From contig JAFKLR010000003.1 of NCBI GenBank assembly GCA_017304685.1, positions 186,001-250,000 of the forward strand: DNA of 64,000 bases, in the 5' to 3' direction. Position numbers and translations under genes: made by a program. Positions 44,478 through 53,268 of this stretch are shown in pieces. This stretch comes from Sphingobacteriia bacterium (GTDB taxonomy: Bacteria; Pseudomonadota; Alphaproteobacteria; Rickettsiales; 33-17). Under the pieces are notes generated by a model, which saw only the letters and a program-made list of their open reading frames with translations, ran no database searches and was not told where the DNA came from. Position 1 is the first letter of the stretch; each line of letters opens with the position of its first letter.

Positions 44478-44511
44478 TTTTGAGTAAACAAGGTTTATTG
44501 TTTACTCAAAA
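44478..44511 (-). terminator. Hairpin downstream of the split-signal gene
   Basis: TTTTGAGTAAAC and GTTTACTCAAAA form a perfect 12-bp stem around a 10-base loop, about 75 bases past the stop at 44587. A second weaker hairpin (TAATCTGC/GCAGATTA, 44541-44577) lies between. Confidence 0.65.
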
Positions 44512-44586
44512 AATAAAATTAAATAGCGGGTAAATTGAGATAATCTGCCTTAATTGTAAAAAAAATAAAGCAGATTATAAAAATGG

Positions 44587-45226
44587 CTAATGTCCACAGT
44601 GGTTTAAAAAAATATTTATAGCTTCTCTATCTTTCGATTTAAATTCTCTAGATTGCAAACCTTCATTAGTATTTATAGTCAAAATAGCCTTTTTAGATTC
44701 AATAATTTCTTTTAAAGTTTGCTTATTGATTACTAAATCTACAGCATGTTGGTAAACGATTGAATCTTGGAATTGTTTAATTTGTTCATTGTTTAATTTA
44801 ATATCTTTAAACCCTTTAAGAAATTCTAGTGCATTCATTTGATAAGTTCCTTCAGTAACGATTTGCTTAATATGAGTGTATTCAGCCGATTGTGTATTAT
44901 TTTTATATATGGAAATTTCTGCACCAACATTTTTATCAATTAAAGTTGGTTTATCTAAATTGTTAGTATTAACCAAAATATAGTATACGTTCTCTGTAAT
45001 AGGAGATTTTGTATAAACAACATTAATAGCAGGAAGTGAATGGTGATGCATATAGTTTGACTTTACAATACACCATTTACCGTATTTATCATTTATTTCT
45101 TCAACTAAATATCCTGGATGTTTCAATATAACTTTTTTATTACTTCCTTCACTTTGGAGAGCTAGAACACAGTATAAGAGCAATCGAAAAAAGAAATGCC
45201 GTTGAAATTTTTACTATAAAATTCAT
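44587..45226 (-). pseudogene. Unknown secreted protein, signal peptide split by a frameshift
   Basis: The main minus-strand frame (44587-45183) has 198 residues but only a TTG start and begins inside a hydrophobic stretch. Just upstream, an ATG at 45224-45226 opens a textbook signal sequence, MNFIVKISTAFLFSIALILC, which stops after SSSPK in the other frame. A one-base change joins them. A run of six A (plus strand, 45187-45192) sits at the likely spot; removing one base gives MNFIVKISTAFLFRLLLYCV then LALQSEGSNKK. It may be a real inactivating frameshift, a phase-variable tract or a sequencing error. The mature part is polar (KHPGYLVEEINDKYGKWCIV) and unrecognised. Confidence 0.6.
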
Positions 45227-45361
45227 ATAATTAACCATATACAAAATTAAATTTCGGTTAATTATATATTAACAACTAAAAGTTATCAAGGTAAATATTA
45301 ATAAATTAATATTATGTTAATATTATTTATAATATTCAAGAAGATATAAGAAAAATGAAAA

Positions 45362-45390
45362 GGGTTCTTAAGAGAAAACCTTAAAAACCC
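45362..45390 (-). terminator. Terminator after nusA
   Basis: GGGTTCTTAAG pairs with CTTAAAAACCC (11 bp, one mismatch) nine bases past the nusA stop on the minus strand, followed in that direction by TTTTCATTTTTC. Confidence 0.75.
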
Positions 45391-45398
45391 TTACATAA

Positions 45399-46895
45399 TT
45401 AGCTCTCTTTATAAGCTTTTTTACGTGCGCTCATAATGATTTCATCAATTTGCTCATCGCTTAAAGCAGCGTCTGGGCTGTATTCAAGGAATTCATCACG
45501 AGATAAATCTGCTAAATCTTTCATAGTTTTAATATCATTTTTACCAAGATCTATGAGGATTTTATTATTAAATCCTGCGATTTTTGCAAGTTCAGCTGCA
45601 ACGCCAAGTTTACGCCATTCTTTAGCTTCATTAAGTTTTTCTTGATCGAGATATTGTTTAGCACGATTAATAAGTTCTTCTGCAATGCCTTCATCAAATC
45701 CTTGAATTGATGTTAAATCTTCAATTTCAACTTCTGCAATTTCTTGGATATTAGTAAATCCTTCAGTAGCAAGTAATTGAGCAATCATTTCATCAACATC
45801 AAGCGCTTCTATAATGAGTTTTGTAGTAGAATTAAACTCTTCCTGTCTACGTTTAGACTCTTGTTCATCTGTAAGAACTTCAATATTCCAACCTGTTAAG
45901 TGAGAAGCAAGTCTAACATTTTGGCCTTTTCTACCAATTGCTAAGCTTAATTGTTCATTTGGAACAACAACATCAATACGATGTTTATTTTCATCAATTA
46001 CTACTTTTAATACTTCAGCCGGTGCAAGAGCATTAATAAGGAATGTTGCAGGTTCGCTTGACCACTCAATAATATCAATCTTTTCACCATTTAATTCGTT
46101 AATAACTGCCTGTACTCTTGAGCCTCTGATACCAACGCATGAACCTACTGGATCAATTGAATCATCAGAAGTATAAACAGCAATTTTTGATCTTGAGCCA
46201 GGTTCACGAGCAACTGCTTTAATTTCAATAGTTCTACTGTAAATTTCAGGTACTTCTTGCTCAAAAAGTTTAACAAGGAATTGGTTATGTGTTCTAGAAA
46301 GGAAAATTTGCGGGCCTTTATTTTCTCTTCTAACATCAACAACATATGCTCTAATACGATCATTTTGTCTAAATAATTCGTTTTTAATAAGCTCAGAAGA
46401 TGTAAGTAAAGCTTCTGCACGTCCACCTAAATCAACAATAATATTTTTATAATCGATTCTTTTAACAACGCCGTGAACAATCTCACCAACTTTACCTTTA
46501 AAGTCAAGGAACTGACGCTCACGCTCAGCATCACGTACTTTATTAATAATGACTTGTTTAGCTGATTGAGCTGCAACTCTTCCTAAATCAATAGGAGGGA
46601 GGGGATCATAAATAAATTCACCTAATTTTGCTTCCGGGTTTTTATATAAAGCATCTTTTAGGCTAATTTCTTTAGCAGGATCAGTAACTTCTTCTACAAC
46701 TTCTTGAAGTTTATAAATTTTTATTTCGCCACTTCTGCGGTCAATTTCAGCCTTAATGTTATGTTCAGCGCCATATTTTCTTCTACCAGCTACTTGAATA
46801 GCATTTTCTAAAGCTTCAATTACTAAATCTTTGGGGATGGCTTTATCCCTTGCAACAGATTCGGCTATTTGAAGAATTTCACTATTTGATGACAT
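45399..46895 (-). CDS. nusA: Transcription termination/antitermination factor NusA
   Basis: A 498-residue RNA polymerase-binding factor that controls pausing, termination and antitermination. The N-terminal polymerase-binding domain (1-130) is followed by the S1 domain (VGEIVHGVVKRIDYKNIIVD, about 137-200), KH1 and KH2 (DPVGSCVGIRGSRVQAVINE around 250 and LSLAIGRKGQNVRLASHLTG around 318), and two C-terminal acidic helix-hairpin repeats typical of proteobacterial NusA. It follows rimP by 14 bases, the usual order. infB, which normally comes next, is absent and a terminator stands in its place. Confidence 0.98.
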   Translation of the reverse strand: MSSNSEILQIAESVARDKAIPKDLVIEALENAIQVAGRRKYGAEHNIKAEIDRRSGEIKIYKLQEVVEEVTDPAKEISLKDALYKNPEAKLGEFIYDPLPPIDLGRVAAQSAKQVIINKVRDAERERQFLDFKGKVGEIVHGVVKRIDYKNIIVDLGGRAEALLTSSELIKNELFRQNDRIRAYVVDVRRENKGPQIFLSRTHNQFLVKLFEQEVPEIYSRTIEIKAVAREPGSRSKIAVYTSDDSIDPVGSCVGIRGSRVQAVINELNGEKIDIIEWSSEPATFLINALAPAEVLKVVIDENKHRIDVVVPNEQLSLAIGRKGQNVRLASHLTGWNIEVLTDEQESKRRQEEFNSTTKLIIEALDVDEMIAQLLATEGFTNIQEIAEVEIEDLTSIQGFDEGIAEELINRAKQYLDQEKLNEAKEWRKLGVAAELAKIAGFNNKILIDLGKNDIKTMKDLADLSRDEFLEYSPDAALSDEQIDEIIMSARKKAYKES

Positions 46896-46909
46896 AAAGC
46901 TACTCCGTT

Positions 46910-47413
46910 TTAAGCGTTTTCATAAGTTTTTTTATAATGGTCAATAAGTCTGTCAGTTAAAATTAATTTAGCTGAATGAATATTATCAAAATCGATTTCA
47001 GATTCAATATTTTGTCCGTCAGCTGATTTTATAATAACGTTATTATCTTGAACGTTAGCTATAATACCAGAAAAGTTTTTTCTATCTTCTATTGGTAATT
47101 TTAAGCTTATTTTTGCATCAAACCCAATATAATTTTGAAAATCTTTAAGTCTTGTTAAAGGTCTATCAATTCCAGGGGAGCTCATTTCTAAATTATATTC
47201 ACCACTTATTGGGTCATTGGCATCCAAAAGGAGGGAAGCTGCTTTACTTGCTTTTTCGCAATCATCGATTGTAATTGCTTTGCCATCGATTCTTTCAATA
47301 AAAATTTGTAAAGTACTTCTCTTTGGGCCTTTTTTATAATTAATTTTAATTATCTCATAACCTCTAAACTTTAAAGGCTCATCTAAGATACTGAAAATCT
47401 TTTCATTTATCAT
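46910..47413 (-). CDS. rimP: Ribosome maturation factor RimP
   Basis: RimP helps assemble the 30S subunit. The 167-residue length and motifs fit: GYEIIKINYKKGPKRSTLQI and IERIDGKAITIDDCEKASKA in the first domain, NLEMSSPGIDRPLTRLKDFQ linking to the SH3-like C-terminal domain. It starts about 100 bases after the terminator of the upstream gene and leads the rimP-nusA operon. Minus strand. Confidence 0.95.
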   Translation of the reverse strand: MINEKIFSILDEPLKFRGYEIIKINYKKGPKRSTLQIFIERIDGKAITIDDCEKASKAASLLLDANDPISGEYNLEMSSPGIDRPLTRLKDFQNYIGFDAKISLKLPIEDRKNFSGIIANVQDNNVIIKSADGQNIESEIDFDNIHSAKLILTDRLIDHYKKTYENA

Positions 47414-47439
47414 ATGTTTATTCCTTACGTTTAGGCAAA

Positions 47440-47469
47440 ATAAAAGGCGGGCAAAAGCCCACCTTTTAT
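47440..47469 (-). terminator. Terminator of the 47518 gene
   Basis: ATAAAAGGCGGGC pairs with GCCCACCTTTTAT (13 bp, one mismatch) around AAAA, with TTTTATTTTG continuing on the minus strand. Confidence 0.8.
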
Positions 47470-47517
47470 AAGGTATTTTAAATTGTTAGTATCTTTATAT
47501 CAGGTTTTATAAAAATA

Positions 47518-48993
47518 TCAAATCTTATTTTTTATAAAGGTAGCAGATTGTTCAGTGCTTTTGCCTAAACCCCTGAAAATTTTAAGAGGGTTCCAGCTTG
47601 AATCGTTTATATTTCCTGTAGAAATTTTAATATCTGAACCTTTGAAATTTCTTAAAAGCTTAGCTCCAGTATAAATTGCAAGTAGAGTAATTGCGCTTAT
47701 TATAAGACCACGGATAATATTTTTAATTAATTCATTCTTCGGTGGTTCATTAGAGGTATTATCAGTATTAATAGGTGGTTCAGAAGATATTGGTTTTAAA
47801 GTATTATCTTCTACTGATCCATGAGTTTTCTTAGCCCCACCATTGTTAAAATGAGTCATTATACCAGAATCAGGCTTTTCTAAGTCTTCAACTTCTGGTG
47901 AGTCAGGTTTTTTCAAAGTATCATTTTCTTCTACATATGTATCAGTCCTAGAATCATAATATGTTTTTTTATTACCTAATGGCCTTTCTTCTATTTCTGA
48001 CGTGTCATTTTCTTGAGAAGAAGGAGTTGGGGTAGTAGCATCAATTGATGACGCTTTATTTTCAGAAGGTGTTTTTATTTCAGGAGGGAGTTCTGATTTT
48101 CCTAAATTAACAAACGACTCAACTCTTTCATTAAAGAAATCTTGTAATTTTTCATACATATCAATTTCTTTAAGTTCTTGTTCTAAAGGTTCTTTAAGCT
48201 TATTAAATTTTTTATCTTTATGAATCTCATTTAATTGTAAAACAAAAAAGGCCTTTTGATTAAGTATTTCACTTACATGACTGTTAAACCTACCTTTAAT
48301 CACAATATTTTCAATATTCGGAACTTTAAGCTCTAAAATTTCCAATAATTCTAAATAACCTGGTGTTTCAATTGTAAAATGTACACTAAGTCCTCTTACT
48401 GCAGCTTTTAACTGAACTGTACTGGATTTACCATTAAGATTGTAATTATATGTAAGTAAATATGTATTATGATCACCAATATCTTTTCTTATGCCTTTAA
48501 ATTGTAATCTACTTATATTATTCTCATCGTTAGTTTGAGTTTCAGTAATGTTTTTTTTCTTTATTTTTTCTCTATGCTTTTCAAGTTTTTTATCAAGTTT
48601 TTCAAATAAATTATTTAATTGTGTTTCAATTAGAGGATAAATGTCTTTTCCAATAAGCTCATTTTGTAAATCAGAGTTTAAATTTTGCATTTCAATATCT
48701 ACACTAAGTAACTTAGTTAAGGAGATATTCATTTTAGATGCTTCTTCCTGGCTTATATTATTTTTAGAGTTTTGTAAATATAGGTGCTTAAGGGATTCGG
48801 GGGTAAAGTAAACTGTAAACGATCCTTCTGAAATTGTTTTATCATCTTTTGTTTTAGTTTTAGTACTTTTTAATAAAATATTACCTATAATAGGGTGTCC
48901 AGTTTCAGTTTGGAGAGTAATTTGATGGGTGAAATTTTCTTTTTTAATTGTTTCATTATGTTCTTTAATTTCTGTAATTATAAGTTTTGACAT
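47518..48993 (-). CDS. Unknown protein with C-terminal membrane anchor
   Basis: I prefer the ATG at 48991-48993 (product MSKLIITEIKEHNETIKKEN, 491 residues) because GGAT lies seven bases ahead; an ATG at 49041 would add 16 residues. Residues 1-280 look like two related beta-alpha domains: THQITLQTETGHPIIGNILL and later DIGDHNTYLLTYNYNLNGKS share a strand pattern with STVQLKA/SEGSFTVYF, suggesting an internal duplication. Residues 300-410 are a disordered Ser/Pro/Glu-rich linker. One strong helix, IIRGLIISAITLLAIYTGAK (about 425-445), sits near the end. Function unknown; the tail anchor could insert into a bacterial or host membrane. Confidence 0.7.
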   Translation of the reverse strand: MSKLIITEIKEHNETIKKENFTHQITLQTETGHPIIGNILLKSTKTKTKDDKTISEGSFTVYFTPESLKHLYLQNSKNNISQEEASKMNISLTKLLSVDIEMQNLNSDLQNELIGKDIYPLIETQLNNLFEKLDKKLEKHREKIKKKNITETQTNDENNISRLQFKGIRKDIGDHNTYLLTYNYNLNGKSSTVQLKAAVRGLSVHFTIETPGYLELLEILELKVPNIENIVIKGRFNSHVSEILNQKAFFVLQLNEIHKDKKFNKLKEPLEQELKEIDMYEKLQDFFNERVESFVNLGKSELPPEIKTPSENKASSIDATTPTPSSQENDTSEIEERPLGNKKTYYDSRTDTYVEENDTLKKPDSPEVEDLEKPDSGIMTHFNNGGAKKTHGSVEDNTLKPISSEPPINTDNTSNEPPKNELIKNIIRGLIISAITLLAIYTGAKLLRNFKGSDIKISTGNINDSSWNPLKIFRGLGKSTEQSATFIKNKI

Positions 48994-49192
48994 AAAGCAT
49001 CCATGTGTTTTTAATTTATGATATATTATATAATTAATCATTAAAAAATCAATAAAAGATAATCTTAAGTTAACTTTCTTTTCAATTATTTGACATTTAG
49101 TATAAATTTAGTTCAAATTACATATATAAAGTTTTGCAGTTTTAAAGTTTTATAATATATTTGGCTCCGATGTCAAAATTTAGGAGGATAGG

Positions 49193-50485
49193 ATGAATGA
49201 AATAATAGATGTGTTTGCTAGAGAAATTCTTGATAGTCGTGGTAATCCGACAGTTGAAGTAGATGTAACACTTGCAGACGGTTCATTAGGAAGAGCAGCA
49301 GTACCATCTGGTGCTTCAGTTGGAACGTTTGAAGCTCTTGAACTTAGAGATGAAGATAAAAAACGCTTTGGTGGTAAAGGTGTATTAAAAGCAATTCATG
49401 CAGTTAATGACCAAATTGGTGAAGCTATTTTAGGGGTAGAGGCAACCGAACAATTTGCCATTGACCAAATTATGCTAGAACTTGATGGCACAGAGCATAA
49501 AACAAGGCTTGGCGCTAATGCAATTTTAGGTGTATCGCTTGCAGTTGCAAAAGCCGCTTCTGAAAGTTTAGGTTTAGCATTATACGAATATATTGGTGGT
49601 AAGATGACAAGAACTATGCCAATGCCAATGATGAATATATTAAATGGTGGTGTTCATGCCGATAACGACCTTAGTATTCAAGAATTCATGATTATGCCAA
49701 TTGGTGCGCCAAGCTATAGAGAAGCTTTAAGAATGGGTGCAGAAGTTAGTATGGCATTAAAATCGCTCTTAAAACAAAGTGGTTATAATACAAACGTAGG
49801 CGATGAGGGAGGTTTTGCTCCTAATTTAGAACATACTGAGCAAGCTCTTGATTTCATAATGAAAGCGATTCAAGAAGCTGGATATACTACTGGTAAGGAT
49901 GTAGCTTTAGCCCTTGATTCAGCTGCAACTGAATTTTTTAACGAGGGACAGTATAAACTTGGCAAAAGCGTATTAAATGCTGATGATTTAGTAAAATATT
50001 ATGAGAATTTAATTAATAATTACCCAATAGTTTCGATTGAAGATGCTATGGCAGAGCATGATAAACATGGATGGCGTAGTTTAACTTTGGCCCTCGGTAC
50101 CAGAGTTCAATTAGTTGGAGATGATTTATTCGTTACAAATAGTAAAATTCTGCAAGATGGAATTAATACAAACCTCGCTAATGCAATTTTAATTAAACCA
50201 AATCAAATTGGAACTTTAACTGAAACTCTAGAAACTGTGCATTTAGCTCATAAAAATGGTTATAATGCTATTCTTTCACACCGTTCAGGTGAAACTGAAG
50301 ATGTATGCATAGCACATCTTGCGGTCGCAACAAATTGTGGCCAAATTAAAACAGGAGCATTATGTAGAAGTGATAGACTCGCTAAATATAATGAATTACT
50401 AAGAATTGAAGAAGATTTAGGTACTTCAGCAAGGCTTGATTTATCATTTGTAAAAAATAAAGAATTATTACCTATAAAAGCTTAA
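49193..50485 (+). CDS. eno: Enolase
   Basis: Enolase interconverts 2-phosphoglycerate and phosphoenolpyruvate. The 430-residue sequence is complete: [17 protein letters not shown] at the start, the [16 protein letters not shown] loop, [12 protein letters not shown], magnesium ligands in [10 protein letters not shown] and VGDDLFVTN, the catalytic Lys in LIKPNQIGT and the SHRSGETED signature. A strong AGGAGGA ribosome binding site precedes the ATG. Many Rickettsia lost glycolysis, so keeping eno suggests at least a partial lower pathway or gluconeogenesis for sugar phosphates, in line with heptose and peptidoglycan synthesis. Confidence 0.98.
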   Translation: MNEIIDVFAREILDSRGNPTVEVDVTLADGSLGRAAVPSGASVGTFEALELRDEDKKRFGGKGVLKAIHAVNDQIGEAILGVEATEQFAIDQIMLELDGTEHKTRLGANAILGVSLAVAKAASESLGLALYEYIGGKMTRTMPMPMMNILNGGVHADNDLSIQEFMIMPIGAPSYREALRMGAEVSMALKSLLKQSGYNTNVGDEGGFAPNLEHTEQALDFIMKAIQEAGYTTGKDVALALDSAATEFFNEGQYKLGKSVLNADDLVKYYENLINNYPIVSIEDAMAEHDKHGWRSLTLALGTRVQLVGDDLFVTNSKILQDGINTNLANAILIKPNQIGTLTETLETVHLAHKNGYNAILSHRSGETEDVCIAHLAVATNCGQIKTGALCRSDRLAKYNELLRIEEDLGTSARLDLSFVKNKELLPIKA

Positions 50486-50495
50486 ACTTTTATTT

Positions 50496-50534
50496 AACCG
50501 CTATTCTAAATTAAAGAATAGCGGTTATTTTTTT
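50496..50534 (+). terminator. Rho-independent terminator after eno
   Basis: AACCGCTATTCT and AGAATAGCGGTT form a perfect 12-bp stem, 7-base loop, followed by ATTTTTTT, ten bases after the eno stop. Confidence 0.9.
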
Positions 50535-50611
50535 ATAAAAAGTTACTTGCGACTTTTCATAAAATTATATAAATACATACATAAAAATATTAATTCTTTT
50601 AAATTAATCTA

Positions 50612-51256
50612 ATGGCACTTAATACTTTGAGAAAAGTAACCTCATTTAGTAGAAGAATGGGCAAGGGATTTAATAACCCTGCAAAAAGCTTTTACGCTGA
50701 ATATATTGAAAAATACAAAATTTCAGCAAATGAACTTAAAAATTATAATAATTTAATTCTTGAAATAGGTTTTGGGGCCGGTGAACACTTACTTGGTCTT
50801 TCAAATAAATACAATGATCATATGGTTATTGGTGCTGAACCATACCTTGATGGGGTAGTAAAGGTTTTAAAAACTATTACCAAATATAATATCTCAAATC
50901 TTAAGCTTTTTCCGGATGATGTAAACCTTTTACTAACAGAAGAAGCGAAGGAAAAATTTAATTTGATCTATATTCTTTTTCCTGACCCTTGGCCAAAAAC
51001 TAGGCATCATAAAAGAAGAATCATTAATCAAAACATTTTAACTAAAGTATTTAATTCATTAAAAGATAGTGGGAAGCTGGTTATTGCTACTGATCACTTA
51101 GAATATGCTGAGTGGATTCATAATGAATTAGAAATTTTTGGGAAATTTAAAGTTGCACGTTCTCATGTCCTTCCTCATAATTATACTCCTACCAAATATC
51201 ATACGAAGGCATTAAAAGTTGGTAGTGAAGTGAATTTTTTTAACTGTATAAAATAA
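50612..51256 (+). CDS. trmB: tRNA (guanine-N7)-methyltransferase
   Basis: TrmB places 7-methylguanosine at position 46 of tRNAs. The 214-residue protein has the SAM-binding motif I LEIGFGAGEHLLGLS and the family signature LFPDPWPKTRHHKRR, followed by ATDHLEYAEWI. The C-terminal PTKYHTKAL is the usual TKFE-like tRNA-binding end in variant form. It is transcribed alone after the eno terminator. Confidence 0.95.
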   Translation: MALNTLRKVTSFSRRMGKGFNNPAKSFYAEYIEKYKISANELKNYNNLILEIGFGAGEHLLGLSNKYNDHMVIGAEPYLDGVVKVLKTITKYNISNLKLFPDDVNLLLTEEAKEKFNLIYILFPDPWPKTRHHKRRIINQNILTKVFNSLKDSGKLVIATDHLEYAEWIHNELEIFGKFKVARSHVLPHNYTPTKYHTKALKVGSEVNFFNCIK

Positions 51257-51359
51257 ATAAAAGCCTTACCTATTGATATTTAAACCTTTTCCAAGTTTGA
51301 TAAACTTATCAATTAAGATTATAATTATTAATATATTAATAATATCGTAAGGTAGTCTT

Positions 51360-51785
51360 ATGTTTAAAAAATCTAAGAGCAAAAAAGGAGAAGTAAATAC
51401 TTTAGAAAATGAGAATGTTTATTTGTTATCGACAGAGAATACAAAACAAAATCTTGCAAAATCCTTTAATGATTTATCAAAATCTATTACAAACATAAGT
51501 ACTCAATTAATTAAAATAAGCAAAATAAAGTTGAGAAAAAATTTAAAATCTTTGACTAATATACCTGAAAACTTTAAAGAATTTTTGAGTGGATTTTCTA
51601 TATTAAGTAAAAGCAGATTTAAAAAAAATAACTCTAAAACTAGAATTACTTCCAAAGAAACAGAAAATAAAGCTAATGAATCCGTAGCCATTATTAAGCA
51701 ACCTCAATTTAGAAAGGTTAAAAAGGATTTTTCTCATTTAAAATCTATAGTTAAAAGATCAAGTAATCAGAAATTTAGGGGATGA
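51360..51785 (+). CDS. Small very basic unknown protein
   Basis: A 141-residue protein, Lys/Ser/Asn-rich and strongly basic (starts MFKKSKSKKGEVNTLENENV; ends VKRSSNQKFRG). No membrane segment; residues 20-75 may form one long helix. It could bind nucleic acid or be unstructured until partnered. Its last 19 bases overlap the 3' end of the convergent 51767 gene. No family recognised. Long-frame conservation of codon usage like its neighbours supports that it is a real gene, but moderately. Confidence 0.55.
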   Translation: MFKKSKSKKGEVNTLENENVYLLSTENTKQNLAKSFNDLSKSITNISTQLIKISKIKLRKNLKSLTNIPENFKEFLSGFSILSKSRFKKNNSKTRITSKETENKANESVAIIKQPQFRKVKKDFSHLKSIVKRSSNQKFRG

Positions 51786-52735
51786 TCTCTATTTTTAATA
51801 GACGTCAAATCACATTTTACGGCTAAGTTTTTCCAGTTAATAGCAGAAGGGTCTATTATTTGTCTAAAATGAGGATAAGGGTTTTCATTAATGAAATTTG
51901 AAACATGATGGGAAATTCCTGTATTCTTTACCTCATTACTTACATCACCAATAATATAATTTTGTATAGTTTCGATTTTATCGCTAACTTCAAAAGATTT
52001 TTCAGTCTTAATTCTCAAAATTCCACCCAATAAGTAAGAGCCAGCATAAAATATAGTTCTAGGTAAATTTGAAGTGATAAAGTTAGGAAATAGGTATGAG
52101 GTAAGTTTTGCAAGTCCAATAGGTGCAATTTGCTTAACTAAGCGCGAAAGAATAAGAGGATATTGTTCTTTGATTTCACCTTGTTTAGGAACTATAGAAA
52201 ATTGACATTTATAATGATCATCAAATTCTTTTAAGCGTGAATAATATTTTTTAACTTCATTTTCTAAATTATCATATATTTTATTTGGAATAAGAACATT
52301 ATAAATATCGACTATATCCTCCATTCCAACATTATTTATATTAATTGTAGCGACAATAACTGCATTTTGAAAGCGAGGGCTATTCAATTGTTTTATATAT
52401 CTTAAATCAATTGGTAACTCTTCCGAATCCATAATTTTATCAATTAGATTTTCAAAATATAATGGTATTTTGATGTTATAGGGCAAATTTGAATTAGTAG
52501 TTTTATTTATAAAATCTATAACAAGGTTTTTCAACGTAGCTTTTATATTTTTAGAAATAAAATAAGGAGTAAGTATGTGATAAGGAAGTTCTTTTTCTGT
52601 TACATCAATTAATGATCTAGATTTTAAAACTACTTTATGCTCTACACCAATTATTTTAATAAACTTTTTTCCTTCTCGTGGGGTTTTTATTGGAAAATCA
52701 AAAGAATACTTACTAACCTCATAATGTTTTTTCAT
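51767..52735 (-). CDS. Unknown 322-residue protein
   Basis: A cytosol-like protein without signal peptide (start MKKHYEVSKYSFDFPIKTPR). Mixed alpha/beta composition, one weakly hydrophobic stretch near residues 210-245 (APIGLAKLTSYLFPNFITSN and AGSYLLGGILR) that may contact membrane. No catalytic motif recognised. It overlaps the convergent 51360 gene by 19 bases and is divergent from the iron-uptake pair. Probably lineage-specific. Confidence 0.7.
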   Translation of the reverse strand: MKKHYEVSKYSFDFPIKTPREGKKFIKIIGVEHKVVLKSRSLIDVTEKELPYHILTPYFISKNIKATLKNLVIDFINKTTNSNLPYNIKIPLYFENLIDKIMDSEELPIDLRYIKQLNSPRFQNAVIVATININNVGMEDIVDIYNVLIPNKIYDNLENEVKKYYSRLKEFDDHYKCQFSIVPKQGEIKEQYPLILSRLVKQIAPIGLAKLTSYLFPNFITSNLPRTIFYAGSYLLGGILRIKTEKSFEVSDKIETIQNYIIGDVSNEVKNTGISHHVSNFINENPYPHFRQIIDPSAINWKNLAVKCDLTSIKNRDHPLNF

Positions 52736-52888
52736 AAGAGCTCGTTAAATAAATTGTACTGGGATTTATAATCGTAACAAAAAATAAACTTTTAGTAAAC
52801 TTTTAATACTTGTTTTTGACCTTATATATTTCCATTTAAAATATTAATTTGTAAAGCAAATCCAATAATTAGCTCTTGCAATTTCAGT

Positions 52889-52903
52889 TGATAATGATTA
52901 TCA
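52889..52903. promoter_or_regulatory. Fur-type operator
   Basis: TGATAAT-G-ATTATCA is a perfect 7-1-7 palindrome, the core of the classical Fur box, 22 bases before the cupredoxin gene start. The nearby iron transporter makes iron control the natural reading. The regulator could be Fur or, in alphaproteobacteria, Mur. Confidence 0.85.
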
Positions 52904-52924
52904 TTTGAAATAAGAGGTAAAAAT

Positions 52925-53257
52925 ATGGTTAAAAATTTTTTCGTAATTTCATTAATTTTATTAATTGATGTTATAGCGTGCAATGCTAAAACACCTATTG
53001 AAGCAGAAATAAGAATTAAAGAGCATAAATTTGTTCCTGAAATACTTGAACTACCTGCAGGTGAAAGAATAAAGCTAAAAGTTATCAACGAAGATGATAC
53101 AGCAGAAGAATTTGAAAGTCATGATCTTAAAAGAGAGAAAATTGTATCTGCAAATAGCAGTACAATTGTGGCGTTTGGCCCACTAGAGCCAGGTGAATAT
53201 AAATTTTTTGGTGAATTTCATGAAGAAACTGCTCAAGGAATAATTAAAATTAAATAG
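52925..53257 (+). CDS. Periplasmic cupredoxin-like iron-uptake partner
   Basis: A 110-residue exported protein. The N-terminus MVKNFFVISLILLIDVIACN is a signal peptide, possibly with lipidated Cys19 or cut after CNA. The remainder matches the short cupredoxin_1 type: IRIKEHKFVPEILELPAGER, FESHDLKREKIV and GPLEPGEYKFFGEFHEE. The ESHD and EFH residues are where metal ligands lie in FTR1-associated cupredoxins such as those of the EfeUOB or FtrABCD type. It starts 12 bases before the FTR1 permease and shares the Fur-type operator, so it likely binds copper or iron for that permease. Confidence 0.88.
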   Translation: MVKNFFVISLILLIDVIACNAKTPIEAEIRIKEHKFVPEILELPAGERIKLKVINEDDTAEEFESHDLKREKIVSANSSTIVAFGPLEPGEYKFFGEFHEETAQGIIKIK

Positions 53258-53268
53258 AGGATAATATT

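Noticed and set aside
45436-46426. Short frames on either strand inside nusA
   Set aside because: They overlap a fully conserved NusA sequence and show no independent signals.
49090-49156. Promoter of eno from TTGACA at 49090 and TATAAT at 49151
   Set aside because: The two boxes are 55 bases apart and neither has a good partner at 16 to 18 bases, so no single promoter can be defined.
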